Notes: generated by a model from the sequence alone, not told the origin. Positions 16,824-25,392 are shown, counted from the stretch's first letter. The stretch is DNA of 51,055 nt from Cyanobacteria bacterium UBA4641 (GCA_002405805.1 DHMN01000023.1:1-51055); one strand, 5' to 3'. Program-made: numbers and translations.

Positions 16824-17948
16824 TTATTTGAATACTCCCTTAACTTTTGACATTATTGATTTTTGAGGCTTTTTACCACCGTTAATTTCATACAATCTTT
16901 GATATAAGCGTTTTTCTTCTTCGCTCAATCTTGTAGGAATTTTGATTTTTACAATCACGATATGGTCACCACGTTGAGATGGTTTTGTGATAATCGGAAC
17001 GCCTGCACCTTTGATTTTTACAATGTTTTCGTGTTGGATTCCTGCAGGTATTTGAACTTCTTTCTCTCCATCAAGAGTTTTTATTGTAACCAAGTCGCCC
17101 ATAACAGCTTGAGCCGGAGAAATTTCAAGTTCGGTAAAGATATTGATACCATCACGTTTGAAATAATTTGACGGTTCAACATGGATAACAACGAACAAAT
17201 CACCGTTTGGTCCACCGTTTACTCCACAATCACCTTCGCCTGAAACACGGATTTTTGACATATTGTCAACCCCTGCAGGGATTTTTATTTCAATGCGTTT
17301 TTCCTTATTTACCATACCGTTGCCGTGACAAGTTTTGCAAGGTTTGTCGATAACTTGACCTGAACCTTTACAATGTGGGCAGGTTGTAATTTGTGCAAAG
17401 TTTCCAAGAGGAGTTCTCGTAACTGTTTTTACCTGACCTGTACCGCCACATTGCGGACAAGTTTTCTTTTCTGAACCCTTTTCGGCACCTGTACCGCTAC
17501 AATCAGGACATACTTCCAAGTGGTCAAATTTGATTTCTTTATTGATGCCAAATGCAGCATCTTCAAATTTCAATTTAACATCGTACCTTAAATCGTCACC
17601 GCGTTGTGGAGCATTTGGGTCAGGTCTTCCGCCAAAACCAAATCCGCCAAAGCCACCGAAGAAACTTTCAAATACGTCATTCAAATCACCAAATCCGCCT
17701 GCAAATGGTCCGTTTGTATCAAATCCTGCATTTTTTAAACCGTCTTCACCGTATTGGTCATAAGTTGCACGTTTGTTTTCATCCGAAAGTGTTTCGTAAG
17801 CCTTTCCGAGTTCTTTGAATTTTTCTTCTGCATCAGGTGCTTTATTTACATCTGGGTGTAACTGCCTAGCTTTCCTGCGGAAAGCCACTTTTATCTCTTC
17901 TTTGGTAGCCTCTTTTGAGACCCCAAGTATTTCGTAGTAATCTGCCAT
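16824..17948 (-). CDS. dnaJ: Chaperone protein DnaJ
   Basis: DnaJ delivers unfolded proteins to DnaK and stimulates its ATPase. The 374-residue protein has a full J domain with HPD in RQLHPDVNKAPDAE, a Gly/Phe-rich linker (FGGFGGFGFGGRPDP), the zinc-binding region with four CxxCxGxG-type repeats (CPDCSGTG, CPQCGGTG, CPHCKGSG, CKTCHGNG; about residues 140-210), and the C-terminal substrate domains. This is class I DnaJ of normal length. It follows grpE by 39 bases. dnaK is not adjacent and not in the window, unlike the common grpE-dnaK-dnaJ order. Confidence 0.96.
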   Translation of the reverse strand: MADYYEILGVSKEATKEEIKVAFRRKARQLHPDVNKAPDAEEKFKELGKAYETLSDENKRATYDQYGEDGLKNAGFDTNGPFAGGFGDLNDVFESFFGGFGGFGFGGRPDPNAPQRGDDLRYDVKLKFEDAAFGINKEIKFDHLEVCPDCSGTGAEKGSEKKTCPQCGGTGQVKTVTRTPLGNFAQITTCPHCKGSGQVIDKPCKTCHGNGMVNKEKRIEIKIPAGVDNMSKIRVSGEGDCGVNGGPNGDLFVVIHVEPSNYFKRDGINIFTELEISPAQAVMGDLVTIKTLDGEKEVQIPAGIQHENIVKIKGAGVPIITKPSQRGDHIVIVKIKIPTRLSEEEKRLYQRLYEINGGKKPQKSIMSKVKGVFK

Positions 17949-17987
17949 ATCCTCTTTTTCTATATCCTTCTACTCTTTTGATTTGTG

Positions 17988-18569
17988 CTATTCGGCAGTC
18001 GCAACATTAACAAGCGTTGGTCTCAAAACTTTGTCACCGATTTTGTAGCCTTTTTGCAATTCAGTGATTACAGTGTGTTCAGGATGTTCACTTGTTGGGG
18101 TTTGCATTACAGCCTCATGGAAGTTAGGGTCAAATTCTTCTCCGATTGCTTTAATTTCCTCTAAGCCTAATTTTGTAAGAGCCTCGCAAACTTGCTTGTG
18201 AACGAGGTTAAAGCTTTCTTTTACCTTTTCGCAGTCGTCAACATTTTCCAATGCTTTTCTACCGCGTTCAAAATTATCAAGAACACCTAATAAATTTTTC
18301 AACGCGTTTTCTGTACCATATTTAATAAGACTTTCGCGTTCTTGTTCTTGACGTTTTCTATAATTATCAAAATCAGCAGCAAGACGAATGTATTGCTGAT
18401 TTAATTTGTCATATTTTTCTTGAAGTTCGCTGTTATCTTGCTTTGTTTCCTCTGAAGTTTCTTCAGTTTTTGTTTCTTCTTGTTCAGTTTTTACTTCTTC
18501 TGTTTGTTTATTTTCTTCGTCTTTAACGATATCGTCGTTACTAAACGGATTTGAATTTTTATTTGTCAT
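17988..18569 (-). CDS. grpE: Nucleotide exchange factor GrpE
   Basis: GrpE releases ADP from DnaK. The 193-residue protein has a long acidic, Glu/Thr-rich N-terminal extension (residues about 10-50), a coiled-coil with LAADFDNYRKRQEQERESLI, then the conserved C-domain FDPNFHEAVMQTPTSEH and LQKGYKIGDKVLRPTLVNVA. It is the first gene of the grpE-dnaJ-propeller-methyltransferase run. GAAGGGG precedes the ATG. No CIRCE inverted repeat (TTAGCACTC with GAGTGCTAA) is seen upstream, so HrcA control is not supported here. Confidence 0.95.
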   Translation of the reverse strand: MTNKNSNPFSNDDIVKDEENKQTEEVKTEQEETKTEETSEETKQDNSELQEKYDKLNQQYIRLAADFDNYRKRQEQERESLIKYGTENALKNLLGVLDNFERGRKALENVDDCEKVKESFNLVHKQVCEALTKLGLEEIKAIGEEFDPNFHEAVMQTPTSEHPEHTVITELQKGYKIGDKVLRPTLVNVATAE

Positions 18570-18588
18570 AAATATTCCCCTTCACAAC

Positions 18589-18616
18589 ATTATATACATA
18601 TATTATAAGGTATCAA
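18589..18616 (-). promoter_or_regulatory. Candidate promoter of the grpE operon
   Basis: On the minus strand TTGATA and TATAAT are separated by 16 bases. Transcription would start about 12 bases before the grpE ATG, leaving just enough leader for the GAAGGGG ribosome site. The rest of the gene-free stretch 18570-18918 holds a composite repeat and the pfp leader. Confidence 0.5.
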
Positions 18617-18710
18617 TGCAATTTAACAAGGGAAATTTATTATTTTTTAATAATTGAGAATGAAGATAAAAGTTCAAAGTTGTGTAAAATTTGTCGGCTT
18701 AGTTAAAGCT

Positions 18711-18823
18711 GACCTACAGACTTACGTATAGAGTGATTATTTTATTTGTAAAACATCGCTCCTCATAATGACATGACCTATTTTTTAAGCCTGCCCTCTT
18801 GCCCTCCCGACCTCCCACCCTCT
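18711..18823. repeat. Composite repeat upstream of pfp
   Basis: From left to right it contains TGACCTACAG, then ACATCGCTCCTCATAATGACA, then a four-unit 8-bp tandem tract at 18792-18823 (TGCCCTCT, TGCCCTCC, CGACCTCC, CACCCTCT). The same modules in reverse order and opposite orientation lie after pfp at 20657-20736. A small hairpin (GTCGGCTT with AAAGCTGAC, 18693-18713) abuts it. Confidence 0.65.
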
Positions 18824-18918
18824 TGTTATTTCATCTTTATAGTTTAGCATTTGGATATTTCCGTTTTTGTAGTAACATATACCATGTAAACACGGTTACA
18901 AAAGGAAAGGATTATTAA

Positions 18919-20601
18919 ATGACAAAACTTTCACCATTACAAATTGAAAGATTAAAGTATCAACCAAAACTTCCTTCAAGTTTGCAAAACGGCGTAAACT
19001 CTTTGGAAGTTGTTGAAGGTTCTGCAACAGAATCTGTTAGAGACCAAGAACAAATCAAAACATTATTTGCTAATACTTATGGCAAACCAACCGTTACTTT
19101 CAAAGCTGCATCTTCTTCAAAAGAATCAGAAGTTAGAAATGTTGGTGTTATCCTATCAGGTGGTCAAGCTCCCGGTGGACACAACGTTATTGCAGGTTTG
19201 TACGATGCATTGAAAAATGCAAATTCAGCTAACAAATTGTACGGTTTCTTAGGTGGACCTTCAGGTATCATCGATGGAAAATATGTTGAGTTTGATGATG
19301 AATTTATCAATGCTTACAGAAATACAGGTGGTTTCGATATTATCGGTTCCGGTAGAACAAAATTAGAAACAGAAGAACAATTCCAAAAATCTTTGGCTGT
19401 ATGTAAAAAATTAAACATCTCTGCTGTTGTAATTATCGGTGGTGATGATTCAAATACAAACGCAGCATTGTTGGCTGAATGGTTTGTTAAAAATAATGCA
19501 GGAATCCAAGTTATCGGTTGTCCAAAAACAATTGACGGCGACTTAAAAAACGACCAAATCGAAATTTCTTTCGGCTTTGATACTGCTACAAAAACTTATG
19601 CTGAACTTATCGGAAACATAGAAAGAGACGCTAATTCAGCTAAAAAATATTGGCACTTTGTAAAAATCATGGGTAGAAGTGCATCTCACGTTGCACTAGA
19701 AGCAGCATTGCAAACTCAACCAAATATCACTTTGATTTCTGAAGAAGTTCAAGAAAAGAAAATGTCATTGTCTTCAATCATTGACTACATGACAGACATC
19801 ATTGTAAGACGTGCTGATATGGGTAAAAACTTCGGTATCGCAGTTATCCCAGAAGGTTTGATTGAATTTATTCCTGAAATGGGTTCAATGATTTCAAACT
19901 TAAACGATATTATGGCATCTTTGGAAACTGATTCAGCTTTCGTTAATGCTACAACTATCAGAGAAAAATTTGATATCGTAGAAAACAGATTAGACGAAGA
20001 AAATGCTAAGGTTTACAAATCATTACCTGCTCTAATCAAAGGTCAATTATTGGCTGACCGTGACCCACACGGCAACGTTCAAGTTTCAAAAATCGAAACT
20101 GAAAAATTGTTAATTGAAATGATTTCAACAAGATTGGATGAATTGAAAGAAGAAGGAAACTTTATCGGTAAATTCTCAGCTCAATCTCACTTCTTCGGTT
20201 ATGAAGGCAGATGTGCATTTCCTTCTAACTTTGATGCAGATTATTGCTACTCATTAGGTTACAACGCATTTGCATTGATTAGCTTTGGTAAAACAGGCTA
20301 CTTGTCATCAGTAAGAAACTTGACTGAACCTGCTGACAAATGGATTGCAGGCGGTATTCCTCTTACTATGATGATGAATATGGAAAAACGTCACGGTGAA
20401 ATGAAACCGGTTATCCAAAAAGCATTGGTTAGACTTGATGGACCTGTATTCAAACAATTGCAAGACAACAGAGAAGACTGGGCAATGAATGACAGATATT
20501 TATTCCCAGGAGCAATCCAATACTTTGGACCAAGCTCAGTTTGTGATATCACAACAGTTACTTTGCAATTAGAAAGAAGCAGAGAATTAGCATCTGTATA
20601 G
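18919..20601 (+). CDS. pfp: Diphosphate--fructose-6-phosphate 1-phosphotransferase (PPi-PFK)
   Basis: The enzyme reversibly phosphorylates fructose 6-phosphate with pyrophosphate. The 560-residue protein is of the long PFP type. It has VGVILSGGQAPGGHNVIAG at about residues 76-94, the PPi-specific IIGGDDSNTNAA (GGDD, where ATP enzymes have GGDG), the catalytic PKTIDGDL with its diagnostic Lys before TID, and IMGRSASHVALEAA. AAAGGAAAGGA lies upstream of the ATG and a strong terminator follows, so the gene is probably transcribed alone. Codons are noticeably regular, as expected for a well-expressed glycolytic gene. Confidence 0.92.
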   Translation: MTKLSPLQIERLKYQPKLPSSLQNGVNSLEVVEGSATESVRDQEQIKTLFANTYGKPTVTFKAASSSKESEVRNVGVILSGGQAPGGHNVIAGLYDALKNANSANKLYGFLGGPSGIIDGKYVEFDDEFINAYRNTGGFDIIGSGRTKLETEEQFQKSLAVCKKLNISAVVIIGGDDSNTNAALLAEWFVKNNAGIQVIGCPKTIDGDLKNDQIEISFGFDTATKTYAELIGNIERDANSAKKYWHFVKIMGRSASHVALEAALQTQPNITLISEEVQEKKMSLSSIIDYMTDIIVRRADMGKNFGIAVIPEGLIEFIPEMGSMISNLNDIMASLETDSAFVNATTIREKFDIVENRLDEENAKVYKSLPALIKGQLLADRDPHGNVQVSKIETEKLLIEMISTRLDELKEEGNFIGKFSAQSHFFGYEGRCAFPSNFDADYCYSLGYNAFALISFGKTGYLSSVRNLTEPADKWIAGGIPLTMMMNMEKRHGEMKPVIQKALVRLDGPVFKQLQDNREDWAMNDRYLFPGAIQYFGPSSVCDITTVTLQLERSRELASV

Positions 20602-20622
20602 TCTGATTGACAAATCAAATTT

Positions 20623-20656
20623 AACGCGTCCGCATTTCATGCAGACGCGTTTTTTA
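20623..20656 (+). terminator. Intrinsic terminator of pfp
   Basis: AACGCGTC-GCAT and ATGC-GACGCGTT form a stem with one internal mismatch and a three-base loop, followed by six Ts. Confidence 0.9.
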
Positions 20657-20736
20657 TGCCTGCCATGTCATTACGAGGAGCAATATTTTAAATATATTAC
20701 AACGCGATGTGGTAATGACATATAGCCTGTAGGTCA
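20657..20736. repeat. Composite repeat downstream of pfp, inverted copy
   Basis: It holds GCCTGCC, then TGTCATTACGAGGAGC paired with GTGGTAATGACA as terminal inverted repeats (20666-20720), then CCTGTAGGTCA. These are the modules of 18711-18823 in the opposite orientation. It lies between the pfp terminator and the 3' end of the TPR gene. Confidence 0.65.
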
Positions 20737-20794
20737 TTGTCATACCGAACTACACTTACAAATCAAATATCAACCTCATAGCTACAGTAGCAAT

Positions 20795-22354
20795 CTACTT
20801 CACATCCAAGTTTTCAAGCTGTTTAATCTTGGTGTTGATTTCATTCATAAGGTTAATATTTTCAGTTTGGCGCGCATAGCGTTGAGCCTTATTCAACAAG
20901 GTATAAGCCTTATTCAAGTTATTAAATTCTACCATAATATCAGCTGCAGCAAGATAATTTTGAGCAGTCTTTAGCGGAGAATCCGCATCTGTATAATTTT
21001 TCACCGCATTAGAATACGATTTGAGCGCTTTTTCAGGTTCTTCAAATTTCATATACGCATTACCTGTATTTGATGCCACAAACCCCTTAATATTATGGTT
21101 GTCGGTTTCTTGTGCAATATCGTTTGCCACATCGTAATAATTGAACGCTTCTTTGTCATACATATCAGTATAAATATTGCCCAATTTAGTCAAAGATGCT
21201 GATTGTGCAGGCAAATTTTCCGCCTCACCGGCATGAGAAACAGTGCTGAAATAGTGGTCAATTGCAGGCGTAATTTGATTTACATCATCATAAATTTGAG
21301 CCATTGAATAGTGAGCCTTGGTTTTTACATTTTCATCAGTAGACAATTGAAGTGACTGATTGTAGCTCTTTAGCGCCTGTGCGATGTAATCGTGGTCATC
21401 ATAAATTTTGCCGACTTCGTAATAAATTTTGCCTGAAGTCTCCGTGTCATTTATTTCTAATGCTCTATTTAGAGCTTGTTCAAATGATTTGATGGCTTTT
21501 TCGGGGTCGTTTGCGTAAGCATATTTTTTCGCTTGAATAAACAATGATTTTAGCTGTTTGTCTTGCGGAATCTTTGTTGAAGTTGTTTGTCCTGCAACAG
21601 AAATCGGAATTACGTTAGAATTTTCTTGAGTTGCCTGTTGCGGAACTTCTTCAACCTGCGCGGTTTCCTGTAGTTCTTCTTGGCGTTTTGTTTGACTTGT
21701 AGAACCGTCAGGGAATTTTACTAAAAATCTTTCGTTTACATTGTCTTCATCATATTTGAAGTCAATATTTTGCAAGAACAGAGCATCAACCCAGTTTTCT
21801 ACAACTTTAGAATCTTTCTTTAAGGTTTCTGAAATATAGTTATCCAAAACGGTTGCAGCACTGTTCAGAGTTGTTTTAACAAGTTTAGGGTTAGCTTTTC
21901 CGCTTTGAACCTGTTTTTGGACAACTCCGAGATACCCATCGACAATTTCATTCAAATCGTCAGGTGTGCCGATTGCAATTGCAGTGTTTTTGAAATCTTT
22001 TAAAATCTGTGCGATGTTAATTTGGTTATCAAGCTTGCCTGCTTGAGTTTGCCCAATATTTTGGGCTTGAGTTGTTGCAGTTTGAGCTTGAGAATTTTGT
22101 GCAGAATTTATATTTACACCTGCATAACCTGTTTGTGCAGGCATGGAAAATTTTTGTTCATAAGCAGGTGTGTAGGTTGGAGCTTTTTGCTCTACATATT
22201 GCAAACCTTTGCTCTTTGCATTTTGTCCCGATTCTTGCTCGCGTTGGGCATTGGTGGCAGCAGATTTTTCATCCTCATCGCGTTTTTTAACACGGTTTGG
22301 AAGGTCTTGTTTGACATAAGGTCGTTGATATATGTTATTAAGACTAAGTCCCAT
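20795..22354 (-). CDS. TPR-repeat protein with long disordered N-terminus
   Basis: The 519-residue protein has no signal peptide or membrane segment. Residues 1 to about 110 are polar and low in complexity (many Gln, Ala, Asn). Residues about 110-210 form a helical domain, and a Gln/Glu/Thr linker follows. From about 265 to 515 come consecutive TPR units, with recognisable cores such as YANDPEKAIKSFEQALNRAL, DYIAQALKSYNQSLQLS and EEPEKALKSYSNAVKNY. TPR domains bind other proteins; the partner is not evident. The start MGLSLNNIYQRPYVK resembles no known sorting signal. It appears monocistronic. Confidence 0.75.
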   Translation of the reverse strand: MGLSLNNIYQRPYVKQDLPNRVKKRDEDEKSAATNAQREQESGQNAKSKGLQYVEQKAPTYTPAYEQKFSMPAQTGYAGVNINSAQNSQAQTATTQAQNIGQTQAGKLDNQINIAQILKDFKNTAIAIGTPDDLNEIVDGYLGVVQKQVQSGKANPKLVKTTLNSAATVLDNYISETLKKDSKVVENWVDALFLQNIDFKYDEDNVNERFLVKFPDGSTSQTKRQEELQETAQVEEVPQQATQENSNVIPISVAGQTTSTKIPQDKQLKSLFIQAKKYAYANDPEKAIKSFEQALNRALEINDTETSGKIYYEVGKIYDDHDYIAQALKSYNQSLQLSTDENVKTKAHYSMAQIYDDVNQITPAIDHYFSTVSHAGEAENLPAQSASLTKLGNIYTDMYDKEAFNYYDVANDIAQETDNHNIKGFVASNTGNAYMKFEEPEKALKSYSNAVKNYTDADSPLKTAQNYLAAADIMVEFNNLNKAYTLLNKAQRYARQTENINLMNEINTKIKQLENLDVK

Positions 22355-22446
22355 ATCTTTTTTACACTGCCTCCAAGTCTGTATCTTACCACTATATTTC
22401 TATCACAGTTTCAAGTTTTTTGGGTCATACTTTCGTATGATTTATG

Positions 22447-22495
22447 CCATGATATATTTAAGTCTTTTTTTGCTAATGTCAACCATGATATGTTT
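22447..22495. repeat. Direct repeat pair CCATGATAT(A/G)TTT
   Basis: CCATGATATATTT (22447-22459) and CCATGATATGTTT (22483-22495) are 36 bases apart. A small TCATAC/GTATGA hairpin (22425-22440) lies just before. They sit in the gene-free region 22355-22673 between two divergent genes and could be operator sites. Confidence 0.35.
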
Positions 22496-22581
22496 TGTAA
22501 AATTTTATTAAGCTTGATTGTAAAGTTGTGTTAATTTCCATTTTAAAACATTGAGTACGAGAAGGTTTGAGTTTGTCAACA

Positions 22582-22611
22582 TCCGTATTTTTACGTACGT
22601 AAAAATACGGA
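22582..22611. promoter_or_regulatory. 30-bp perfect palindrome
   Basis: Every base from 22582 to 22611 pairs with its mirror around the centre ACGTACGT, giving TCCGTATTTTTACG and its exact complement with no loop. It lies about 62 bases before the ATG of the possible toxin gene. No T run follows, so an operator for a dimeric regulator or a cruciform/hairpin is as likely as a terminator. Confidence 0.6.
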
Positions 22612-22673
22612 CTGGTAGAGCAGCCAAAAATATTCCAAAATAAGAAGGAAGTAAAAGGAAAGGAGTATAGAAA

Positions 22674-23651
22674 ATGTCGAAATTAAGAAACTTTTACAAC
22701 AAAATCTCAAAAAACAACAGGATTATTTCACGAGAAGATATCGGTGAAATGTCGCCTAAAGAATTTGAGGAGATGGAAAATGCGATTAGTTACCAGATAG
22801 GTGAAATCGGTGCACCTCCCAATGTAGCGTTAGCAGAAGAGACAGATGATGTCGTATTTGTACACGCATACATAAAAGAGGATGGCACAAAGGTCAAAGC
22901 CCATTACCGTTCCAAAGCAGGACAGGGTAGTCTTGAGCCACAAACAAACATGACAGGCGGTGCAGCAAGTATACAAGCTCAAAAATCATACATCCAAAAC
23001 CCAAAAATAAAATATTCTGAAATTAGAAATTCTGAATTACATAAAATGGTTCCTGCCGATTTTACTATATTTGAGATATTTACTCCTCCAGCAATTGCAA
23101 ATTTATTTCTTAATATTAAAAGACCTGACGCTAGAGAATTAATGGATATTGCACTATCAGACTTTAAAAATTTACCAATACATAATGAATTTAACGTACT
23201 ACAACCAAAAGAAGTGGATTATGCTAATAAAATACTAAATATAGGAAAAAATGATAAGTTAGCTATTCCTGATAATTGGCATGGCGTGATATATAATGAC
23301 GGTAGTGGCTTTAGTAGGCGTTTATCCCAGTCTCCCGAATTGCAAAATCAAATTTTAGCAAAGTACGATTCAAAAAAGAAAGAATTTCTCACAAATAGAA
23401 TACTAATAGATTTTAGACAAGATAAAAATCTTAGCTATTCAATTGGACATGGTACAGTGCTCAATCCACAAATAAAAAATGGAGAATTTCGTGGAATTTT
23501 ATTTGATAAATATGATTTTGACCTTTTATATAATAAAAATTTGGATATTAAAACAAAGATTTTGAATAATTCTGCATATATGTTACAAACAATTAAGAGA
23601 TTAAAAAATTATTACATTATAATACCTGTTCATTTTAAAATTGGAAAGTAA
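22674..23651 (+). CDS. Modular protein of unknown function, possible C-terminal toxin
   Basis: No family is recognised with confidence. The N-terminal 100 residues of this 325-residue protein are hydrophilic, with SREDIGEMSPKEFEEMENAI and VFVHAYIKEDGTKVKAHYRS, the latter like a short repeat module of surface or phage-associated proteins. Around residue 104 the DNA becomes clearly more AT-rich and leucine shifts towards TTA. The C-terminal part ends with SIGHGTVLNPQIKNGEFRG and FDKYDFDLLYNK. A conserved head with a foreign tail is the layout of polymorphic toxins. DxYD recalls the colicin M signature, but its HR pair is absent, so that link is weak. AAGGAG precedes the ATG; the next gene encodes a membrane protein that could be an immunity partner. 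Confidence 0.55.
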   Translation: MSKLRNFYNKISKNNRIISREDIGEMSPKEFEEMENAISYQIGEIGAPPNVALAEETDDVVFVHAYIKEDGTKVKAHYRSKAGQGSLEPQTNMTGGAASIQAQKSYIQNPKIKYSEIRNSELHKMVPADFTIFEIFTPPAIANLFLNIKRPDARELMDIALSDFKNLPIHNEFNVLQPKEVDYANKILNIGKNDKLAIPDNWHGVIYNDGSGFSRRLSQSPELQNQILAKYDSKKKEFLTNRILIDFRQDKNLSYSIGHGTVLNPQIKNGEFRGILFDKYDFDLLYNKNLDIKTKILNNSAYMLQTIKRLKNYYIIIPVHFKIGK

Positions 23652-23663
23652 GTATTTAAAAGA

Positions 23664-23693
23664 TGGCGCAACAGGCATTTGCCTGTTGCGCCA
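23664..23693. terminator. 14-bp perfect hairpin after the possible toxin gene
   Basis: TGGCGCAACAGGCA and TGCCTGTTGCGCCA are separated by two bases. The stem is GC-rich in an AT-rich region and lies 12 bases past the stop codon. No T run follows on the plus strand. Confidence 0.6.
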
Positions 23694-23828
23694 CTTAATT
23701 CAAAGACTAAAAAATCACATCAAATGCCACACACAATGTAAATATTTATTAAGCTGGAAATATCATTAAGGTGTTTAGCCTAGAAAAGTTGTATAATTTA
23801 CCAAGAGAATATAAATAAGGAATTAAGA

Positions 23829-24725
23829 ATGGAAAAAGTTAAAAATATATGTTGTTTATTAGTAATTCATATTTTTGCTTGTATTGGAACATTAATTGTA
23901 TTTTCATCTAAAAGGTTACAATACGAACCCAACATGGAAAATCTTCCATTTTTGGTACTGTTTCTATTACTTATAATTGGGAATATATTGCTCTATGGAC
24001 AATTATTGGTATTGCCGATAATGTATAATAGATTGGAAAAATCTGACAAATTTAGACTTGTAGCGGAATTTATTGCAAAAATCAAAAATCAACGAACAGC
24101 ATTGAAATTAACAGAAATTGTAATAGGAATATTTTCTTGTTGGACTATAAATATGTTATGGGTTAGGAATAGGATTTCTGTGCAACTACTCAAATACATG
24201 ATTTTAAGTTATGTTGTTCTGTTGATATATTGGCTTATTGAGAACTTTTTATTAAGATACACAGATAATACAAAAACAATATTAAAAAATGTTATATGTT
24301 GGGTTTTTATCCATATTTTAGCAAATGCAGGAAATCTTGTCGTCATGCTTTTAGGAATGTTAGTAGTTACTGCTAAATTTGAAAGCTGTTCAGATTTAAG
24401 TTTCTGGATTTCTGTACTAACAGTATGTTTGCTATCTTTTGGACGATTATTTGTCTTACCTGTCGCTTGCAAAATATTAGAAAAATCTAAAACTTTTGAA
24501 TTAGTGGCAGGCTATTTTGAATCATTAAAACAATCCACTACTTGCAAAATAATTATATTGATATTTGCATATTTTACTTATTGGGATATAGGATTCCAAT
24601 GGTTCCAAGCAGGACCTTTTGTTCAATTACTCGAAAGTGTATTTTTAGGTGCTGTCGGTAGTTACCTTGTATTGTATGTATATTGGTTTATTGAAGATAA
24701 GTGGAAGAAAAGAAAATCCCTGTAA
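23829..24725 (+). CDS. Polytopic membrane protein with internal duplication
   Basis: Unrecognised family. The 298-residue protein has about eight hydrophobic helices arranged as two homologous halves. GQLLVLPIMYNRLEKSDKFR in half one matches GRLFVLPVACKILEKSKTFE in half two, and YVVLLIYWLIENF matches YLVLYVYWFIEDK. Its codons are as AT-rich as the C-terminal part of the preceding gene. AAGGA lies before the ATG, and a TATAAT at 23792-23797 could give it its own promoter. By position it is a candidate immunity or partner protein for the upstream gene; that is inference from adjacency only. Confidence 0.65.
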   Translation: MEKVKNICCLLVIHIFACIGTLIVFSSKRLQYEPNMENLPFLVLFLLLIIGNILLYGQLLVLPIMYNRLEKSDKFRLVAEFIAKIKNQRTALKLTEIVIGIFSCWTINMLWVRNRISVQLLKYMILSYVVLLIYWLIENFLLRYTDNTKTILKNVICWVFIHILANAGNLVVMLLGMLVVTAKFESCSDLSFWISVLTVCLLSFGRLFVLPVACKILEKSKTFELVAGYFESLKQSTTCKIIILIFAYFTYWDIGFQWFQAGPFVQLLESVFLGAVGSYLVLYVYWFIEDKWKKRKSL

Positions 24726-24768
24726 GTAAAATAATTTTATTAAAATGATTTAGATGGAGAATTTACGT

Positions 24769-24852
24769 ATGATAAAAACATTAAAGGAACATAAAAAAAT
24801 ATTTTTAACAAATGTAAATAATTTGACAAAATATCATGACAAACCTGTTTGA
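24769..24852 (+). CDS. Possible 27-residue small protein
   Basis: A short frame begins with ATG after GGAGA at nine bases' spacing and ends in TGA. The product is basic and lysine-rich (MIKTLKEHKKIF...). Nothing similar is recognised. The region is very AT-rich, so chance is a real alternative. Confidence 0.2.
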   Translation: MIKTLKEHKKIFLTNVNNLTKYHDKPV

Positions 24853-24885
24853 TTAATTTATCATCATCATATATTCGGAGGAAGA

Positions 24886-25392
24886 ATGTTAAACGAAATG
24901 GTAGAAAATAAATCAAATTTTGACTTAACCTCAAAAAGCGCATTCTCCAGTGAGAGCGATACTTTTACATCTCGTTCGATTGCTGCATTACTTGCAAAAA
25001 ATAATGTGCCTTCATCTCACAAAAGAATTGCTGACAACTATCTTATTATTAAAAAAGTTTTTAAATTTCAGGCATGTATGAGCCGAATTTCTAATGTAGA
25101 AAAATCATTGTTGGAAAAATACGATTTTAATATTTTGGAATTTACAACAATGAAACAAATGTATAATGAATTGGGACTATTACAAAAATGGTCTCTATCT
25201 GAGGATGCAAATCTTAGGGATGTGGCTGATAATATTTTACTTATCAGAGTTAAGGAATTGAAGTTTTTGGAAGCTAGCCGTTATGCTTCAATTTCTAATG
25301 AAATCTATAATGGCTACAAAGCTTTGGAACAATATTTGAAAGAAATAAGCAAGTTCCAAACTGTTCAAACTCTTAGAACTTTGAACTTTTAA
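24886..25392 (+). CDS. Orphan helical protein, function unknown
   Basis: The 168-residue protein has no recognised domain, signal peptide or membrane segment. A Ser/Thr-rich N-terminus is followed by predicted amphipathic helices with many Lys, Glu and Leu (for example NVEKSLLEKYDFNILEF and NEIYNGYKALEQYLKEISKF). GGAGGA precedes the ATG, and a good intrinsic terminator lies 32 bases past the stop, so it is probably a real single-gene unit. Confidence 0.65.
   Translation: MLNEMVENKSNFDLTSKSAFSSESDTFTSRSIAALLAKNNVPSSHKRIADNYLIIKKVFKFQACMSRISNVEKSLLEKYDFNILEFTTMKQMYNELGLLQKWSLSEDANLRDVADNILLIRVKELKFLEASRYASISNEIYNGYKALEQYLKEISKFQTVQTLRTLNF

Noticed and set aside
18570..18720. CIRCE element controlling grpE
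   Set aside because: No TTAGCACTC/GAGTGCTAA inverted repeat is present; only a sigma-70-like promoter is seen.
22674..23651. Firm assignment as a colicin M-type lipid II hydrolase
   Set aside because: DKYD matches the DxYD half of the signature, but the HR pair five residues later is replaced by NK and overall similarity is too weak.
23664..23693. Standard intrinsic terminator
   Set aside because: The stem is strong, but no T run follows on the plus strand; it is kept only as a hairpin with uncertain role.
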